Assembly (NCBI RefSeq): GCF_014641595.1
Contig: NZ_BMIA01000001.1
Span: forward strand, 2,604,426 to 2,668,425
DNA: 64,000 nt
Source of the DNA: Dyadobacter endophyticus
GTDB lineage: Bacteria > Bacteroidota > Bacteroidia > Cytophagales > Spirosomataceae
Reading direction: 5' to 3'
Positions 34,393 to 44,254 of this stretch are shown in pieces; position 1 is the stretch's first letter; each line of letters opens with the position of its first letter. Made by a program: the position numbers and the translations under genes. Below the pieces are notes generated by a model, which was given only the letters and a program-made list of their open reading frames with translations, searched no databases and had not been told where the DNA came from.

Positions 34393-36714
34393 TTAGCTTT
34401 TTGTAATCGTCTCTTCCATGTTGTACAGCGCGTTGATCACCCGCATGAGCGCCGCTGCCCGTACCTCATCCGCTTTGGCTTCGTGCGGATATTCACCCAC
34501 ATTCAGCACTTTGAAAGCGTGCTTCTTGTCTTTGGAGAACATAGAGGCTTCGCCATTGTAGTAATCTGTCAGCAGCTTCACCTCCTTGTCGGTGGGCTGG
34601 CGGCAGACAATCCGTTGAAACAACGTCCTGATATTGTGATCTACGTCGGTAGATTTCACAACAGTCCGTTCGGCGAGTACCCGTGACGCTTCCAGGACCG
34701 TGGGGTCGTTGAGCATCACCAGGGCCTGCAATGGCGTGTTCGTTTTGGAACGTTTGACCTCGCAATGGTCGCGGTTACTGGCATCGAAAATGATCATCGA
34801 CGGCGGCGGTACAGTCAGCTTAATGAATGTATACATCCCACGCCGGTACAATGCGTCACCTTTGTCCTGCTGATACGTCCGCAGCGTGCCGCGCCCCGAA
34901 GTTGCAGCCTCCCAGAGTCCTTTCGGCTGGTAAGGCTTTACGCTAGGCCCGCCGATTTTCGGGTTGAGGAGCCCGCTCGTCGACAATACCATGTCCCTTA
35001 CCAGCTCCGCAGGCAGCCTGTAACGCGGGCCGTGCGACAGGTAAATATTATCGGGATCGGCTTTGAGCTTTTCTTCGCTGATCTTAGCCGATTGCCGGTA
35101 GGTGGCCGATGTTACGATCTGCTTCACCAACCTCTTAATGTCCCAGCCATGGTTCATGAAATCAACGGCAAGCCAATCCAGCAACGCCGGGTTTGTAGGC
35201 AGGTCGCCCTGCATCCCGAAATCACCTGTACTTTTGACAATACCTCGGCCGAAGAACTCCTGCCAGATCTGATTCACGAATACCCTGGCCGTGAGCGGGT
35301 TGCTTTTGCTGGTTGTCCATTTGGCCAGTCCCAACCTGTTCTGTGGCATTTTGGTGGTGTCGAATTTCATTACTGCCGGCAATGCGACCGCGGTCACCAC
35401 GCGCCCGGGAGCGTCGTACACGCCGCGGTTGAGAATGTGCGTAGGCCGGAGCGTGTCCAGGTCGCCCAATACGGACACCATGAGCCTGCTGGTATCGGGC
35501 CTGTTGATGAACGATAGCAACGTCTTCGCTTCGGCGTCGGAAATCGTCATCACCGGTATTTTGGCCGGTCTGGTATTATCGATCGCGCCCTCGAAACCGA
35601 GCTCTTTCGAGTTGTTGAAAAACGCGAAAAGCCGGTAGTAGTCTTCCTGGGAAATGGGGTCGTACTTGTGGTCATGGCATTGCGCACATTCTACGGTCAA
35701 TCCCAATATCCCGGTACTGAAAGTCTTCGTCTTGTCGATATTGTACTCAATCCGATATTCCTCCGGGATCACTCCGCCTTCTTCGGTGTATTTATGGTTC
35801 CGGAAAAAGGCAGTCGCCAGTATTTGCTCCTTATTGGCATTGGGCAGCATATCGCCCGCGATCTGCCACGACAGGAAACGGTCATAAGGCATGTTTTTGT
35901 TGAATGCATTGATCACCCAATCGCGCCAGGGCCACTGGGTACGGTACTCATCGTCCTGGTAACCATAGGAATCGGCATAGCGGGCCACATCGAGCCAGTA
36001 AACAGCCATTTTCTCTCCAAATGTCTTTTGAGCGAGCAGCTCATCTACTATCTTTTCGTAAGCTTTGTCGCTTTTATCGGCGGCAAATTTTTGCTGCATT
36101 TCCAAAGTGGGTGGCAGGCCGGTCAGATCCAGCGCGGCCCTTTTCAGCAGATGGCTCTTCCCGGCCTCCTCGTTAGGCGCAAGCCCTGCTCCCTCCATTT
36201 TTTGAAGGACAAAATGATCGATCTCGTTTTTAGGCCAGGCTTCATCCGACACTTCCGGCACGGCAGGCAATACCGGGGCGGCAAACGCCCAGTGCTTTTC
36301 ATATTTGGCACCTTGCTTGATCCAATCGCGTACCAGCCCGATTTCCGATTCACTCAACAAACCCAGGTGCGATTCGGGCGTAGGCATCTGATAAGAGGGA
36401 TCTACCGAAGTGATCCGCTTGTACACCTCCGACTGTTCAGGTTTGCCCGGGAAAATCGCGAAACCTTTGCCATCTTTCAATTTGGCATAGGCACTTTCGG
36501 CAACATCGAGCCGTAAGCCCGCCTCCCGTTTCTTGGCGTCGGGACCATGGCAGGCAAAACATTTATCAGAAAGGATAGGCCTGATATCAAAATTATAACT
36601 GACAGGCCCGGTGCCTGATTTTTTCTGCAAGGTCCCGTTCTTTTGAAAGCAGGAAACCACCAGCAAGGCAAAGGCGCCAATTGCCAACACTAAAAATAAA
36701 GACTGCTTCTTCAT
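34393..36714 (-). CDS. PSCyt1-DUF1549-DUF1553 lipoprotein cytochrome
   Basis: 773 residues. Lipobox VVSC (Cys22). PSCyt1 haem motif CFACH (Cys52, Cys55, His56), then DUF1549 (from about 160; HFVLQKMEGAGLAPNEEA, YWLDVARYADSYGYQDDEYR) with a second CAQCH motif, and DUF1553 (from about 455; NPLTARVFVNQIWQEFFGRG, SHGPRYRLPAELVRDMVL). Likely an outer- or inner-membrane-anchored periplasmic protein in electron transfer coupled to carbohydrate oxidation or modification; that is inference from where the family occurs. First gene of the operon with a predicted promoter at 37069-37098. Confidence 0.9.
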   Translation of the reverse strand: MKKQSLFLVLAIGAFALLVVSCFQKNGTLQKKSGTGPVSYNFDIRPILSDKCFACHGPDAKKREAGLRLDVAESAYAKLKDGKGFAIFPGKPEQSEVYKRITSVDPSYQMPTPESHLGLLSESEIGLVRDWIKQGAKYEKHWAFAAPVLPAVPEVSDEAWPKNEIDHFVLQKMEGAGLAPNEEAGKSHLLKRAALDLTGLPPTLEMQQKFAADKSDKAYEKIVDELLAQKTFGEKMAVYWLDVARYADSYGYQDDEYRTQWPWRDWVINAFNKNMPYDRFLSWQIAGDMLPNANKEQILATAFFRNHKYTEEGGVIPEEYRIEYNIDKTKTFSTGILGLTVECAQCHDHKYDPISQEDYYRLFAFFNNSKELGFEGAIDNTRPAKIPVMTISDAEAKTLLSFINRPDTSRLMVSVLGDLDTLRPTHILNRGVYDAPGRVVTAVALPAVMKFDTTKMPQNRLGLAKWTTSKSNPLTARVFVNQIWQEFFGRGIVKSTGDFGMQGDLPTNPALLDWLAVDFMNHGWDIKRLVKQIVTSATYRQSAKISEEKLKADPDNIYLSHGPRYRLPAELVRDMVLSTSGLLNPKIGGPSVKPYQPKGLWEAATSGRGTLRTYQQDKGDALYRRGMYTFIKLTVPPPSMIIFDASNRDHCEVKRSKTNTPLQALVMLNDPTVLEASRVLAERTVVKSTDVDHNIRTLFQRIVCRQPTDKEVKLLTDYYNGEASMFSKDKKHAFKVLNVGEYPHEAKADEVRAAALMRVINALYNMEETITKS

Positions 36715-37340
36715 TTATCGATCACTAAAACTGGAAAAAACTCATCCGATTATCCGCTCCAAGCCATGCAAACTCCGCACCCAGGTAAATGCTAATATAC
36801 TATCAGTGATATCTGCCCCTCGCCTCCTGCTATTTCTCCACCCGGGAACACCGAAACAACCTTATCTGCCACAGCCACACACCGACAAATTGCAAATTTA
36901 TAGCAATTTAGTCCAAGGGTTCAGTTTCATATTGACACCTTTCGATACCATGTTTGCATTTACCTCGTTTCTTGCCTCAACCTGCTTGTTCTTCTCATTA
37001 CCACCTCCCTTTTCGGGGCGACAAACGCGATTACAAGAGCTGCTATGTCTGGTTATTTTATATATGTTCAAATATACCAACATATTAACAGCACACAAAA
37101 AAGAAAGCTAAAAATCCATTTTACATTTGCATTAAAATACATAATACTTTAATATTCAGTACTTTATATATCAGTCATTTTTTAATGCAAATTTCGACAG
37201 TTACAGCAGATGACGCAATCTTACCCTCTTTCATGGATAGTATGTATTTAATGTACATACATACTAATTAGGCCCGCAAATAGACCTTCCCGAAGCGGTA
37301 GCCTGTGGCTTGTGCATTATCCGCGCCTGACAGGCAGAGA
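36715..37340. other. 626-bp AT-rich intergenic region with promoter and inverted repeats
   Basis: No convincing gene; short open frames here have no start context or family likeness. Contents: predicted promoter at 37062-37098; an inverted repeat TAGTATGTA (37238-37246) - 11 bp - TACATACTA (37258-37266); and a stretch TAATGTACATACATAC (37249-37264) resembling the ATATGTACAAACATAT operator. A leader of about 350 nt would precede the cytochrome gene. Confidence 0.5.
37062..37098 (-). promoter_or_regulatory. Predicted promoter/operator of the cytochrome-DUF1501 operon
   Basis: Minus-strand TTG (37098-37096), 19 bp, TATATTTG (37076-37069), an exact consensus fit. Inverted arms ATATGTT (37062-37068) and AACATAT (37079-37085) bracket the -7 box. 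The plus-strand stretch ATATGTTCAAATATAC matches 13 of 16 positions of the susC operator. Confidence 0.55.
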
Positions 37341-38657
37341 CTAGCGTAATCTTTGGATGATATGGGCCCCTACTTTCTTGCCCTGCCTGGCGCCCTCGTC
37401 GACACTGAGCCTGTAATGGATACCGCCATACAAACGGCTCACCGATGCCTCGGAGGCAGCTTCCTGAAATGAGTTAAAATGCCGCTGCATGCCGATGTAC
37501 CGGAGATCACTCGTGTCCTGAAACGCAAAATTGGCCCCATACAAATGGGTCAGCACGGTCGACGCCGACGCTGTGATGCTACTGTGCCCGCTGGGGTATT
37601 CGGGGAAAGGCGGTGTTTGCAAAAAGGGGACAAAATTTCTGTCGATCATTTCATTGACGACCGTTACGGGCCTTACTACACTGCTGCGGTACTTTTCGTC
37701 CCAGCAAGCGATAAACGCATCGTATAATGCGATGGCGGTGAGCGCATACCCCCTCGCGGTTTTTACCGGATCGGCGTGGGTTTGTTTTGCGGCGATGGCG
37801 GCGATACCCATCCAGTGGCCTCCCGGGGTAATTTTCTTTTTACCCATTATCAAATGCCCCGAATGTTCAATAGTAAAAGGATTGTCGTCCCAGAAACGCG
37901 CAATTTCCCTTTGCGCTTCGGTCAAATGGATCCCCGTTTCAAAAACCTCTTTTGCGCCTTTATAGAAAGCGCTGTTGGTATCTTTACTGTATTTGGGCGG
38001 CCTGGGCGGCATAAATTGCGCCGCGGAATCGAGCGCCATGGGCATCATGGTGTTCCAGCACCATTCTACGCCGTCCAGGTAATCGGGCGGTGTGGGCCTC
38101 CATTTTCCGGGCTCGCTGGTACCGAGGTATTTCGGCTTGCCTCTTGATTTCACGTAACCATCCGCTTTCGCTCTCGCCAGGATGGTTTTCGCAACCGTAT
38201 CGCCCAATGCGACCGATCGCTGATAGGTTGAATCATCCAGCGTTTCTTTGAAATTACCGTATACAGAGGCCTCGTAAGCGCTCAGTGAATCGACTGAAAA
38301 CACTTTTACCATCCTTACCACCGTAAAAAATGCCTTGGTAGCTGCCAGCGTATAGTTGTATTCCTTGCCTGGTACCGGCTCAGGCATTTTCCCGAATCCA
38401 TTCAGTTTTTCCGTGATAGAAGGGCTCCCTTCCTTCGCGAATCGTATGGCTTCATAGGATGCGAGGGACGAGTACGCGTAAATACGGCTTGCTACGGGCG
38501 GCGAGAATACGTCGTAAATGATGACTTGGGTGAGAATATCCTGGTTTTCGTGAAGTACTTCGGCTTCATCCCGGCGTACTGCCCTTTCCCTGGTGCAGCC
38601 CGTGATCACGTTCAAAAGAATGACTGACGCGCAGATCGCTTTCAATAATATTTTCAT
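37341..38657 (-). CDS. Vanadium-dependent haloperoxidase-like PAP2 lipoprotein
   Basis: 438 residues, lipobox ITGC (Cys21). The PAP2/vanadate-site residues are all there: Lys322...Arg329-Pro330 (KYRSSVVRP), PSGHS at 355-359, and SRLYGGIHY with Arg408 and His414. These enzymes are either vanadium haloperoxidases or acid phosphatases using the same pocket; sequence alone does not decide. Located 38 bp after the FG-GAP/ASPIC gene, a pairing seen repeatedly in Bacteroidota next to SusCD genes. Probably periplasmic or surface-attached. Confidence 0.87.
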   Translation of the reverse strand: MKILLKAICASVILLNVITGCTRERAVRRDEAEVLHENQDILTQVIIYDVFSPPVASRIYAYSSLASYEAIRFAKEGSPSITEKLNGFGKMPEPVPGKEYNYTLAATKAFFTVVRMVKVFSVDSLSAYEASVYGNFKETLDDSTYQRSVALGDTVAKTILARAKADGYVKSRGKPKYLGTSEPGKWRPTPPDYLDGVEWCWNTMMPMALDSAAQFMPPRPPKYSKDTNSAFYKGAKEVFETGIHLTEAQREIARFWDDNPFTIEHSGHLIMGKKKITPGGHWMGIAAIAAKQTHADPVKTARGYALTAIALYDAFIACWDEKYRSSVVRPVTVVNEMIDRNFVPFLQTPPFPEYPSGHSSITASASTVLTHLYGANFAFQDTSDLRYIGMQRHFNSFQEAASEASVSRLYGGIHYRLSVDEGARQGKKVGAHIIQRLR

Positions 38658-38695
38658 TTGCGGTTTTTGTGGCGGGTTAGTAGACTACGGGAGGT

Positions 38696-41600
38696 TCAAA
38701 AATCGATTCTCCTTATTCTGCCCGTTTTTTCAGTGACAGCTACCGATTTTACACCTTTTCCGGCACTGAAAAAACTGGCTGATTGCGAAAGAAACGACGA
38801 ACCGTAATGCACCTCCACTTTTTGTTTTCTGCCATCGGCAAAGGTGATCCCGACGCTGACGTCGGCGCGTTTCAAAGGAATGGCGTTGATGGCCTGTTTG
38901 AGTTCGAATATTTTCAGCGGGCCCCGGTTCTGTCCCGCGGCAAGCAGATAGCTCCCCGCGGCGCCCCTTAGCTTCACCATCGCTTTTCCATTGCCAGGAA
39001 TAAAAATCCCGCTTTGGAGGATGGACATCGGCACAAAATCCCCTTTGCCATTTCCTTTCAGCATCAGGCCATTCAGCGCATCGTAACGGCCGACAGTCAC
39101 GTCGGTTCCGTAATCGTTGGTATTGATGGCCAGATCGAGATTGCCGTCGCCGTCGAAGTCATCGGCTATCATGCCGTTCAATGCAGACAGCTGCGCCATA
39201 AACGGCAGGGGGGCCAATGTAAACTTACCGCCGCCATCGTTGCGGCAGTAGCCCGAACTGAGATTGCCCGCCTTCAATACCAATGCGCCTTCGAGTTGCT
39301 CGCTGGTGAATAGCTGGTCCATGCCGGCATTGGCGTACGATTTATAGTTTTGAAATTTCGCACGCATTCCGATCACCTGCTTCACGGCATCGTCCCGCAT
39401 GTGTGCAGGATATTCTTTCCGGGTGAGGTCGGCCTGGCTGGTGGGCAGGTACAGCGACGGGAAGGCGTCATAACTGCCATTATTATCGAAATCTTTGGCA
39501 TAAACCGATACAGGATATTGCTCCGAAGCCTGGAAAAACGAATTCCGTCCCAGATTCCCGACCACATAATCCATGTCGCCGTCGTTATCGAAATCGCCTG
39601 GCACAATGCTGTTCCACCAACCTTTCTGATTGGAAATCCCGGTGGCGGCTGACACGTTTTTGAAAACCCCGTTATTATTTTTGAAAAAAGTAACCGGCAT
39701 CCATTCACCGGCCAATAACAGGTCGGGCCAGCCATCGTTATCAAAATCAGTAAAAACGGCATCGCACACAAGACCGATCCCACCGAGTTCACCTGCCACC
39801 TGTGCAGTAACATCCGTGAAACGAACTTTGCCGCCCTTCGAATCATTCCGGTAAATAACGCTGGACACCGGCCTGGGGTAATGCCAGGGATCTACCCGGC
39901 CGCCAACGAACAGGTCAAGGTCGCCATCCCGGTCGTAATCTACCGCCCTGACACACGACTTACTCGTAAAATTACGGGGGAATACAGTACTATCGGCTGC
40001 GAAGTTACCCTTACCGTCGTTGACATAGAATTGATCCTGATAGACATTGGAATTGGATTTCGCCGTATAACCACCCCGGGCAATGTAAAGGTCCGGGGCG
40101 TCGTCGCCATCGGCGTCAAAGAGCAGGGTCCCCATATCTTGATAATGCGCGTCGGCAATAGCCGATGGCGGCACTATCGTCTTTTGAGCAAACAAACCAT
40201 TGTTTTGCTGCACGAGCAGCGTGGTCCCGGATGTAGCACTGCCGCCGACTACGATATCATCCAGCCCGTCGCCATTCACGTCGCCCGCAGCGAGGGAGGG
40301 GCCATACTCGGAAAGTTTGTGCGGAAGCAGTTTTTGAATACTGAAATCAATCTGATCCATTTGTGCGTGTACATAATGCACGCCCAGCATACCCGTAACA
40401 TCACGAAACAGCGTGTTTTGGGCAAATACCGGATGAGGTTGAACGTGTTTGCCTTTTGAAGCGGCTTTGTTGACCTTGATGGCCTGGTCGGCCTTCACAT
40501 TCAGCAGCGTTTGCCTGTCGCCATCGGGCCATTGGACAACCAGGGAATCCACCACGGAAACAGCTCCGAGGCCAAAATAAGGGTTAAGTTGTACCGAAGA
40601 AAGATACCCGCGGTAGGGCGTCTGCTCGTACGCCTGGTGTGTGCCTGCGTGGTAAACCTCAACCCAGGCACCCAGTCCATTACGATTCAAGGCATCGCCC
40701 TGTAACTGAACAGACAGGTAGTGTTCCCCGGAAGATCCGGCATCGGCCTTCGTGTTCTCATATAAAGAAGCTGCATCGTTGATATTGTTCACCACCATAT
40801 CCAGATCGCCGTCATTATCGAGATCGGCATAGGCGGCACCGTTCGAAAACGAAATGTCGGTCAGTCCCCAGTCTTCGGAGACGTCGGTGAAGGAGCAGTT
40901 ACCGCCATTTTTGTAGGCATAATTATGGAGCTTCACCTCCGGAATCTGCCGTAAGGTTTCGGATTGCGGTGTAACCGGCGACGCTTCGAGGCGGTAAGTC
41001 ATAAAATCCCGGTCACTCACGTCCTTCGGAAAACCGTTGGTGACGACCAGGTCGCGCCAACCATCGTTATCGAAATCGGCCACGAGCGGGGTCCAGCTCC
41101 AATCGGTTGCTGAAACACCGGCAATGTAACCCACCTCGCTGAAAACCGGATCGCCGATCGAGTCGTTGGCATTCACCCTCGGTCCCTGATTGAGCTGAAT
41201 GGTATTCCTGACATATTGGTACTGGTATTTATAAAAATCGTTCAGCTGAAATGTCTGATAGCTGCCCGGCCCCATCATCATTTTTTTACGATAATTATCC
41301 TCCGGGTTCATGTCCAGCTCCACAATATCCGACAGCCCGTCATTATTAATATCGATCACGTCCTGCCCCATTCCGTTAGCGGAAGTATGCTTGAAATAGG
41401 ACGCGGCCTTATCAGTAAAAGTCCCGTCGTGATTATTGATATACAAGAGGTCGTTAGCGATGAAATCGTTCGTGACGAATATATCCTTCCAGCCATCACG
41501 GTTAATGTCGGTGACGGTCACCCCGTGGCCGTAACCTTCGATCGTCAGCCCTGCTTGCGTGGTGACGTTGGTAAATACCGGATGTTTCAACGCAGGATCG

Positions 41601-42277
41601 GGGTCGTTGCGGTAAAGCCGGCCCGTACTCGGGAACGAGCCATCAGTGATTTTAGGCTTGAAAGTAGAAGGGTCTACCCTGGGAACTATCTCGTTCACCA
41701 CCAGGTATACATCCAGGTCGCCGTCATTATCGTAGTCAAAAAAACTGGCCATGGTGGAATGCGTGGTATCGTCCAGGCCATAGGCCGCCGCGGATTCCCG
41801 GAATGTCACCGCTCCGGTGCTATCCTTGCCCTGATTAATATAGAGTAAATTCTTCCTTTTCTCCGGATCCCCATGAATGGACGCGCATACGTACATGTCG
41901 AGCCAGCCATCGTTGTTGATATCCACAACCGCCACCCCTCTGCACCATTTACCGTTTCCGCCTACACCGGCACGGTCGGTCACATCCTCAAACTGCATTT
42001 CGCCTTTATTCAGGTATAGTTTATTGGATACCATATTCCCTGTAAAATAGATATCCTGCAAGCCATCGTTGTTAAAATCCCCTATCCCGACGCCACCCCC
42101 ATTGTAGATATTGATGAGATTGATCGGGTTGATCGAATCATTCTCTACGATTTTATTATTGAAATCGATACCCGAATGCTCCGGAGATACCAACTGAAAC
42201 AGTTTACCATTCCTTTTGCAGGAAAAAGACATTAAAACGATCGCCCCTGACAGAAGAGCAGTAGAAATAAACCTCAT
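38696..42277 (-). CDS. FG-GAP/VCBS repeat lipoprotein with ASPIC/UnbV domain
   Basis: 1193 residues, lipobox MSFSC (Cys20). Many FG-GAP/VCBS calcium-binding blades of the DxNxDGxxD type (IGDFNNDGLQDIYF, VDINNDGWLDMYV, YDNDGDLDVYL, LDNDGDLDMVV, and a second set after residue 650). An ASPIC/UnbV-like segment lies near 560-610 (GLGAWVEVYHAGTHQAYEQT, PYFGLGAVSVVDSLVVQWPD). Likely two seven-bladed propellers at the cell surface, binding glycans or proteins. It follows SusD after a terminator hairpin and precedes the haloperoxidase. Confidence 0.9.
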   Translation of the reverse strand: MRFISTALLSGAIVLMSFSCKRNGKLFQLVSPEHSGIDFNNKIVENDSINPINLINIYNGGGVGIGDFNNDGLQDIYFTGNMVSNKLYLNKGEMQFEDVTDRAGVGGNGKWCRGVAVVDINNDGWLDMYVCASIHGDPEKRKNLLYINQGKDSTGAVTFRESAAAYGLDDTTHSTMASFFDYDNDGDLDVYLVVNEIVPRVDPSTFKPKITDGSFPSTGRLYRNDPDPALKHPVFTNVTTQAGLTIEGYGHGVTVTDINRDGWKDIFVTNDFIANDLLYINNHDGTFTDKAASYFKHTSANGMGQDVIDINNDGLSDIVELDMNPEDNYRKKMMMGPGSYQTFQLNDFYKYQYQYVRNTIQLNQGPRVNANDSIGDPVFSEVGYIAGVSATDWSWTPLVADFDNDGWRDLVVTNGFPKDVSDRDFMTYRLEASPVTPQSETLRQIPEVKLHNYAYKNGGNCSFTDVSEDWGLTDISFSNGAAYADLDNDGDLDMVVNNINDAASLYENTKADAGSSGEHYLSVQLQGDALNRNGLGAWVEVYHAGTHQAYEQTPYRGYLSSVQLNPYFGLGAVSVVDSLVVQWPDGDRQTLLNVKADQAIKVNKAASKGKHVQPHPVFAQNTLFRDVTGMLGVHYVHAQMDQIDFSIQKLLPHKLSEYGPSLAAGDVNGDGLDDIVVGGSATSGTTLLVQQNNGLFAQKTIVPPSAIADAHYQDMGTLLFDADGDDAPDLYIARGGYTAKSNSNVYQDQFYVNDGKGNFAADSTVFPRNFTSKSCVRAVDYDRDGDLDLFVGGRVDPWHYPRPVSSVIYRNDSKGGKVRFTDVTAQVAGELGGIGLVCDAVFTDFDNDGWPDLLLAGEWMPVTFFKNNNGVFKNVSAATGISNQKGWWNSIVPGDFDNDGDMDYVVGNLGRNSFFQASEQYPVSVYAKDFDNNGSYDAFPSLYLPTSQADLTRKEYPAHMRDDAVKQVIGMRAKFQNYKSYANAGMDQLFTSEQLEGALVLKAGNLSSGYCRNDGGGKFTLAPLPFMAQLSALNGMIADDFDGDGNLDLAINTNDYGTDVTVGRYDALNGLMLKGNGKGDFVPMSILQSGIFIPGNGKAMVKLRGAAGSYLLAAGQNRGPLKIFELKQAINAIPLKRADVSVGITFADGRKQKVEVHYGSSFLSQSASFFSAGKGVKSVAVTEKTGRIRRIDF

Positions 42278-42308
42278 AAATAGCTGCTTAATGATGGGAC
42301 TCCCAATT

Positions 42309-42345
42309 AAAAAAAACCTGTGACGGGGAATCCCGCCACGGGTTT
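42309..42345 (-). terminator. Intrinsic terminator after SusD
   Basis: On the minus strand a stem AAACC...GGTTT with inner CGGG/CCCG pairs (42314-42345) is followed by eight Ts (42316-42309), 41 bp after the SusD stop. It should end or attenuate transcription before the FG-GAP gene. Confidence 0.75.
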
Positions 42346-42385
42346 AAAATACTGCTAATTATTAACCTATTCTAATTCACTATTT

Positions 42386-44242
42386 TTAATATCCAGGGTT
42401 CTGTTTCAAAGCACCATTACTCTTTCTGATCTCTGTGTTCGGGATCGGGAAAAGGTAGTAGTGGTCACCTTTCCACGGCTTTCTCACCTCTGCCTCAGGT
42501 ATTACACCATAAGTATAGCTCAGTTTGCCCAAAGCATCGCCCGGCTTGGCAGCCGACCAGTCCATGGTCACTTTCGTAAGCCCTCTCACGGCGATATCCA
42601 CATTCCCCGGCGCGGCTTTCCAACGCATGAGGTCAAAGAAACGCGTATCTTCCAAATGCAGCTCGATCGCCCTTTCGTTGCGATAATCCCTTACCAGGGC
42701 CGCACCGCTGCTTTTAATGTCGGGCATATTCACCGATCCGCGCTTTCTAACCTTGTTGATATACTCCCGGGCCACGGCGTCGTTGCCCAATGCCATTTGT
42801 ATTTCAGCGTAGTTCAGGTAAAACTCCGTCAATCTCATGAATACAACCACCTGGTTATAATCGTAGTCAAAGCTTGCGCGAGGGCCGGAAAAGTCGTCGG
42901 TCTTTTTGAATGTATAGCCCGTTTGCACCCGCCAGTGGAAAGGCGTAAGCCCTTTTACCCAGTAGGTTTTCGAATCGCGGCCGAAGTCGAACAGGTTCTG
43001 GCCGTTTTTAGGGTCCACTTTATTAGGATTGGTATAAGGCGGCGCATTGTCCGGATTCGGATTGGCATCCTCCCAGTATTCGTAGAGGCGCTCGGTACTT
43101 TTCGAACCATCGATGATGTTGATCGGGCCTGCTCCCGGATAGATCACCGCGTCGTAGAACCTCGGGTCTCTGTTTTTCTCAGGTTTCTGAGGATCGTAAC
43201 CCGAAGCGGGGTTCACCGTGACACCATCCGGCATGTACGGATATTCTCCGTTTGTCATCTGGAACATGTTCACAAAATTCTGCGTCGGTACGATCCGCTG
43301 CTGCGCATCGAAACCGCTCGGCCAATAGTCGTAATTGTAACCCCAGCCGGGTATGCGGGTAGCCGGCGTGAACGACTTTCCGAAAATGGTTTCGTCAGTT
43401 TTCAGCGGTTTTTTAAACAATGCAGCGTATTGCGGGTGCAGCGTAAATCCGGCGTCGAGCACCACCTTGGTTGCTGCTTCGGCCGCTTTCCATTTAGCTA
43501 TGTCGTTAGACGGGTTATTCAACGGACTGGCCAGGTAGAGCAATACCCTCGCCTTCAATGCCTGTGCAGCCGCTTTGCTGATCTTGCCCGTATTGACCGG
43601 CACCCCATTTAAAAACCCGATCGATTTATCCAGCTCGGCCAATACAAACTGAGCGCATTCGTCAAAAGTATTTCTGGGTACATCGAAACTCTCCGAGTTC
43701 AGCTGGAAGCTGCTTGTAATGATGGGCACACCACCAAACGTGCGCATCAACTCGAAATACATCCACGCCCGCAGGAAATGCACCTCGCCCCTCATTGGGT
43801 CCAGTTTATCGGCAGCAATACTCGATTTTTCGATATTCTCGAAAAATACGTTCGCCTTTCTGATAAAACCATATTCAAAATCCCAGAGCGACGCGCCATT
43901 CTGCATGGCAGCCAGGTCTGCAACGTTGTCGGCTGTCAGGTTGCCTTCGATGTAGTTGCGGATACCCGCCGAACGCTCATGCGTTTCGGGCTGGTTCACC
44001 GCGATGTCCGTCAATGCGTCGTAACCGCCGGTTCCGGGTGCCCAAGGGGGTTTGATGCCATTGTAGACGTTATAGACATAGTTTTGGAGAAAAACCGCAT
44101 CATTGAATACCGCATCGTCCGATATCGCGTCCAGCGGCTTTTTGTCGAGCACGTTACATGAAGTGGCGGTAGCGATGATGCCGATGACCGACATCGTGAA
44201 CGCCCGCTTCATTACGTGATTTTTTATAACTGAATATTTCAT
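42386..44242 (-). CDS. SusD/RagB-family glycan-binding lipoprotein
   Basis: 618 residues. Lipobox TATSC (about Cys29), then the SusD N-terminal region (LDKKPLDAISDDAVFND) and TPR-like helices (EVHFLRAWMYFELMRTFGGV, RALKARVLLYLASPLNNPSN). The C-terminal RagB domain has RNERAIELHLEDTRFFDLMR and YYLFPIPNTEIRKSNG. It caps SusC and delivers oligosaccharide to it. ATG 44242 lies 12 bp after SusC; an inner ATG at 44212 (MKRAFTMSVIG) is an equally plausible start. Confidence 0.93.
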   Translation of the reverse strand: MKYSVIKNHVMKRAFTMSVIGIIATATSCNVLDKKPLDAISDDAVFNDAVFLQNYVYNVYNGIKPPWAPGTGGYDALTDIAVNQPETHERSAGIRNYIEGNLTADNVADLAAMQNGASLWDFEYGFIRKANVFFENIEKSSIAADKLDPMRGEVHFLRAWMYFELMRTFGGVPIITSSFQLNSESFDVPRNTFDECAQFVLAELDKSIGFLNGVPVNTGKISKAAAQALKARVLLYLASPLNNPSNDIAKWKAAEAATKVVLDAGFTLHPQYAALFKKPLKTDETIFGKSFTPATRIPGWGYNYDYWPSGFDAQQRIVPTQNFVNMFQMTNGEYPYMPDGVTVNPASGYDPQKPEKNRDPRFYDAVIYPGAGPINIIDGSKSTERLYEYWEDANPNPDNAPPYTNPNKVDPKNGQNLFDFGRDSKTYWVKGLTPFHWRVQTGYTFKKTDDFSGPRASFDYDYNQVVVFMRLTEFYLNYAEIQMALGNDAVAREYINKVRKRGSVNMPDIKSSGAALVRDYRNERAIELHLEDTRFFDLMRWKAAPGNVDIAVRGLTKVTMDWSAAKPGDALGKLSYTYGVIPEAEVRKPWKGDHYYLFPIPNTEIRKSNGALKQNPGY

Positions 44243-44254
44243 AGGTTTTTCTGA

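Noticed and set aside
36806..37111. 101-codon plus-strand frame in the 626-bp gap
   Set aside because: Low-complexity, Leu/Phe/Pro-rich sequence, no start context, and it crosses the predicted promoter of the cytochrome operon.
42461..43612. 383-codon frame antisense to SusD
   Set aside because: No family signatures; the opposite strand encodes an intact SusD protein.
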